Assembly (NCBI GenBank): GCA_963643215.1
Contig: CAVIJY010000010.1
Coordinates: 1 to 42,877, forward strand
Reading direction: 5' to 3'
Length of the DNA stretch: 42,877 nt
Origin: Darwinimomas sp963643215
GTDB taxonomy: Bacteria > Bacillota > Clostridia > Lachnospirales > Lachnospiraceae
In this document: piece after piece, positions 42,700 through 42,877 of the stretch
How positions within the stretch are numbered: the first letter of the stretch is position 1
How the letters are laid out: every line of letters starts with the position of its first letter
Notes under the pieces: generated by a model
What the model saw: only the letters and a program-made list of their open reading frames with translations
The model's database searches: none
Told to the model about the DNA's origin: nothing
Translations under genes and position numbers: made by a program

Positions 42700-42877
42700 T
42701 CCGGTTACTCGGATTGTTTCGTGCTTCGCACTCCCACAATCCGGTCTCAATTCGGATTCCCGTGGGGCTTTTGCCCCACTTCATCCTCATTGAGAGGCGT
42801 GTTATAAAACACCCGAACTTCCGGTTACTCGGATTGTTTCGTGCTTCGCACTCCCACAATCCGGTCTCAATTCGGAT
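42691..42877 (-). repeat. Dispersed repeat, tandem copies C and D
   Basis: Two head-to-tail units with an exact 120-nt period, C at 42691-42810 and D from 42811 to the window edge. Over the 67 nt that can be compared they differ at one base. Each carries the nested GGATTGT/ACAATCC hairpin around GTGC-GAA-GCAC; copy C also shows the GTGGGGC/GCCCCAC hairpin. The units are separated by a GTGTT/AACAC palindrome. The array may extend beyond the window. Confidence 0.9.

Noticed and set aside
42677..42859. Open reading frame across repeat copies C and D (contains RMKWGKSPTG).
   Set aside because: The frame is open because the unit is a multiple of three. Differences between copies are not concentrated at third codon positions, and hairpin pairing is what is conserved. 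Treated as repeat, not protein.

Overview
The window looks like chromosomal DNA from a low-to-mid GC Firmicute, most likely a Clostridia/Lachnospiraceae-type anaerobe. The evidence is strong AGGAGG ribosome binding sites, frequent TTG/GTG starts, an isoleucine T-box leader on ileS, MecA, an 8-iron clostridial-type ferredoxin, a TAXI-type TRAP transporter and several two-component proteins. Family assignment is by inference only. No rRNA, tRNA, CRISPR array, prophage or intact insertion sequence was seen.

Left part (1-17.3 kb) is mainly housekeeping. It holds NAD kinase, a long type-II-like isoleucyl-tRNA synthetase behind a complete T-box riboswitch, and a small secreted protein. These are followed by an OmpR-type two-component pair, a membrane-anchored SH3/GH18 protein and MecA with a clear terminator. 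Next come a DUF1858 protein with a TIM-barrel isomerase-like protein, nicotinate phosphoribosyltransferase, a ferredoxin missed by length cut-offs, the rplI-dnaB operon and purC.

Middle part (17.3-31 kb) is accessory. A minus-strand operon driven by a near-consensus promoter encodes an HTH regulator, an Sfp-type phosphopantetheinyl transferase and a giant 1965-residue protein. That protein fuses an RND/MMPL exporter to an extracellular GLUG-repeat/coiled-coil region. Divergent to it is a protein joining a CheW-like domain to two SseB-like domains. Then follows a GntR-controlled TAXI-TRAP uptake operon ending in a D-2-hydroxyacid dehydrogenase. Matching 14-base palindromes precede the regulator gene and the binding-protein gene.

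Right part (31-42.9 kb) holds a Zn/Cd-type P-ATPase divergent from an ArsR/SmtB regulator, with two matching inverted repeats between them. It also has dihydroorotase with a decayed ORF behind it, a uroporphyrinogen-decarboxylase-like methyltransferase, and a two-gene metallo-beta-lactamase/LarA-like racemase operon. The last operon is a phosphorelay: hybrid histidine kinase, response regulator with HD-GYP output, and Hpt protein.

Running through the window is a structured repeat of about 120 nt. A partial copy lies in the leader of the response-regulator gene, a full copy follows the methyltransferase gene, and a tandem pair sits at the right edge against a terminator. Its core hairpin also appears inside the ileS leader. 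The least ordinary items are the MMPL-GLUG fusion operon, this repeat family, the CheW-SseB fusion and the MBL-LarA pair.
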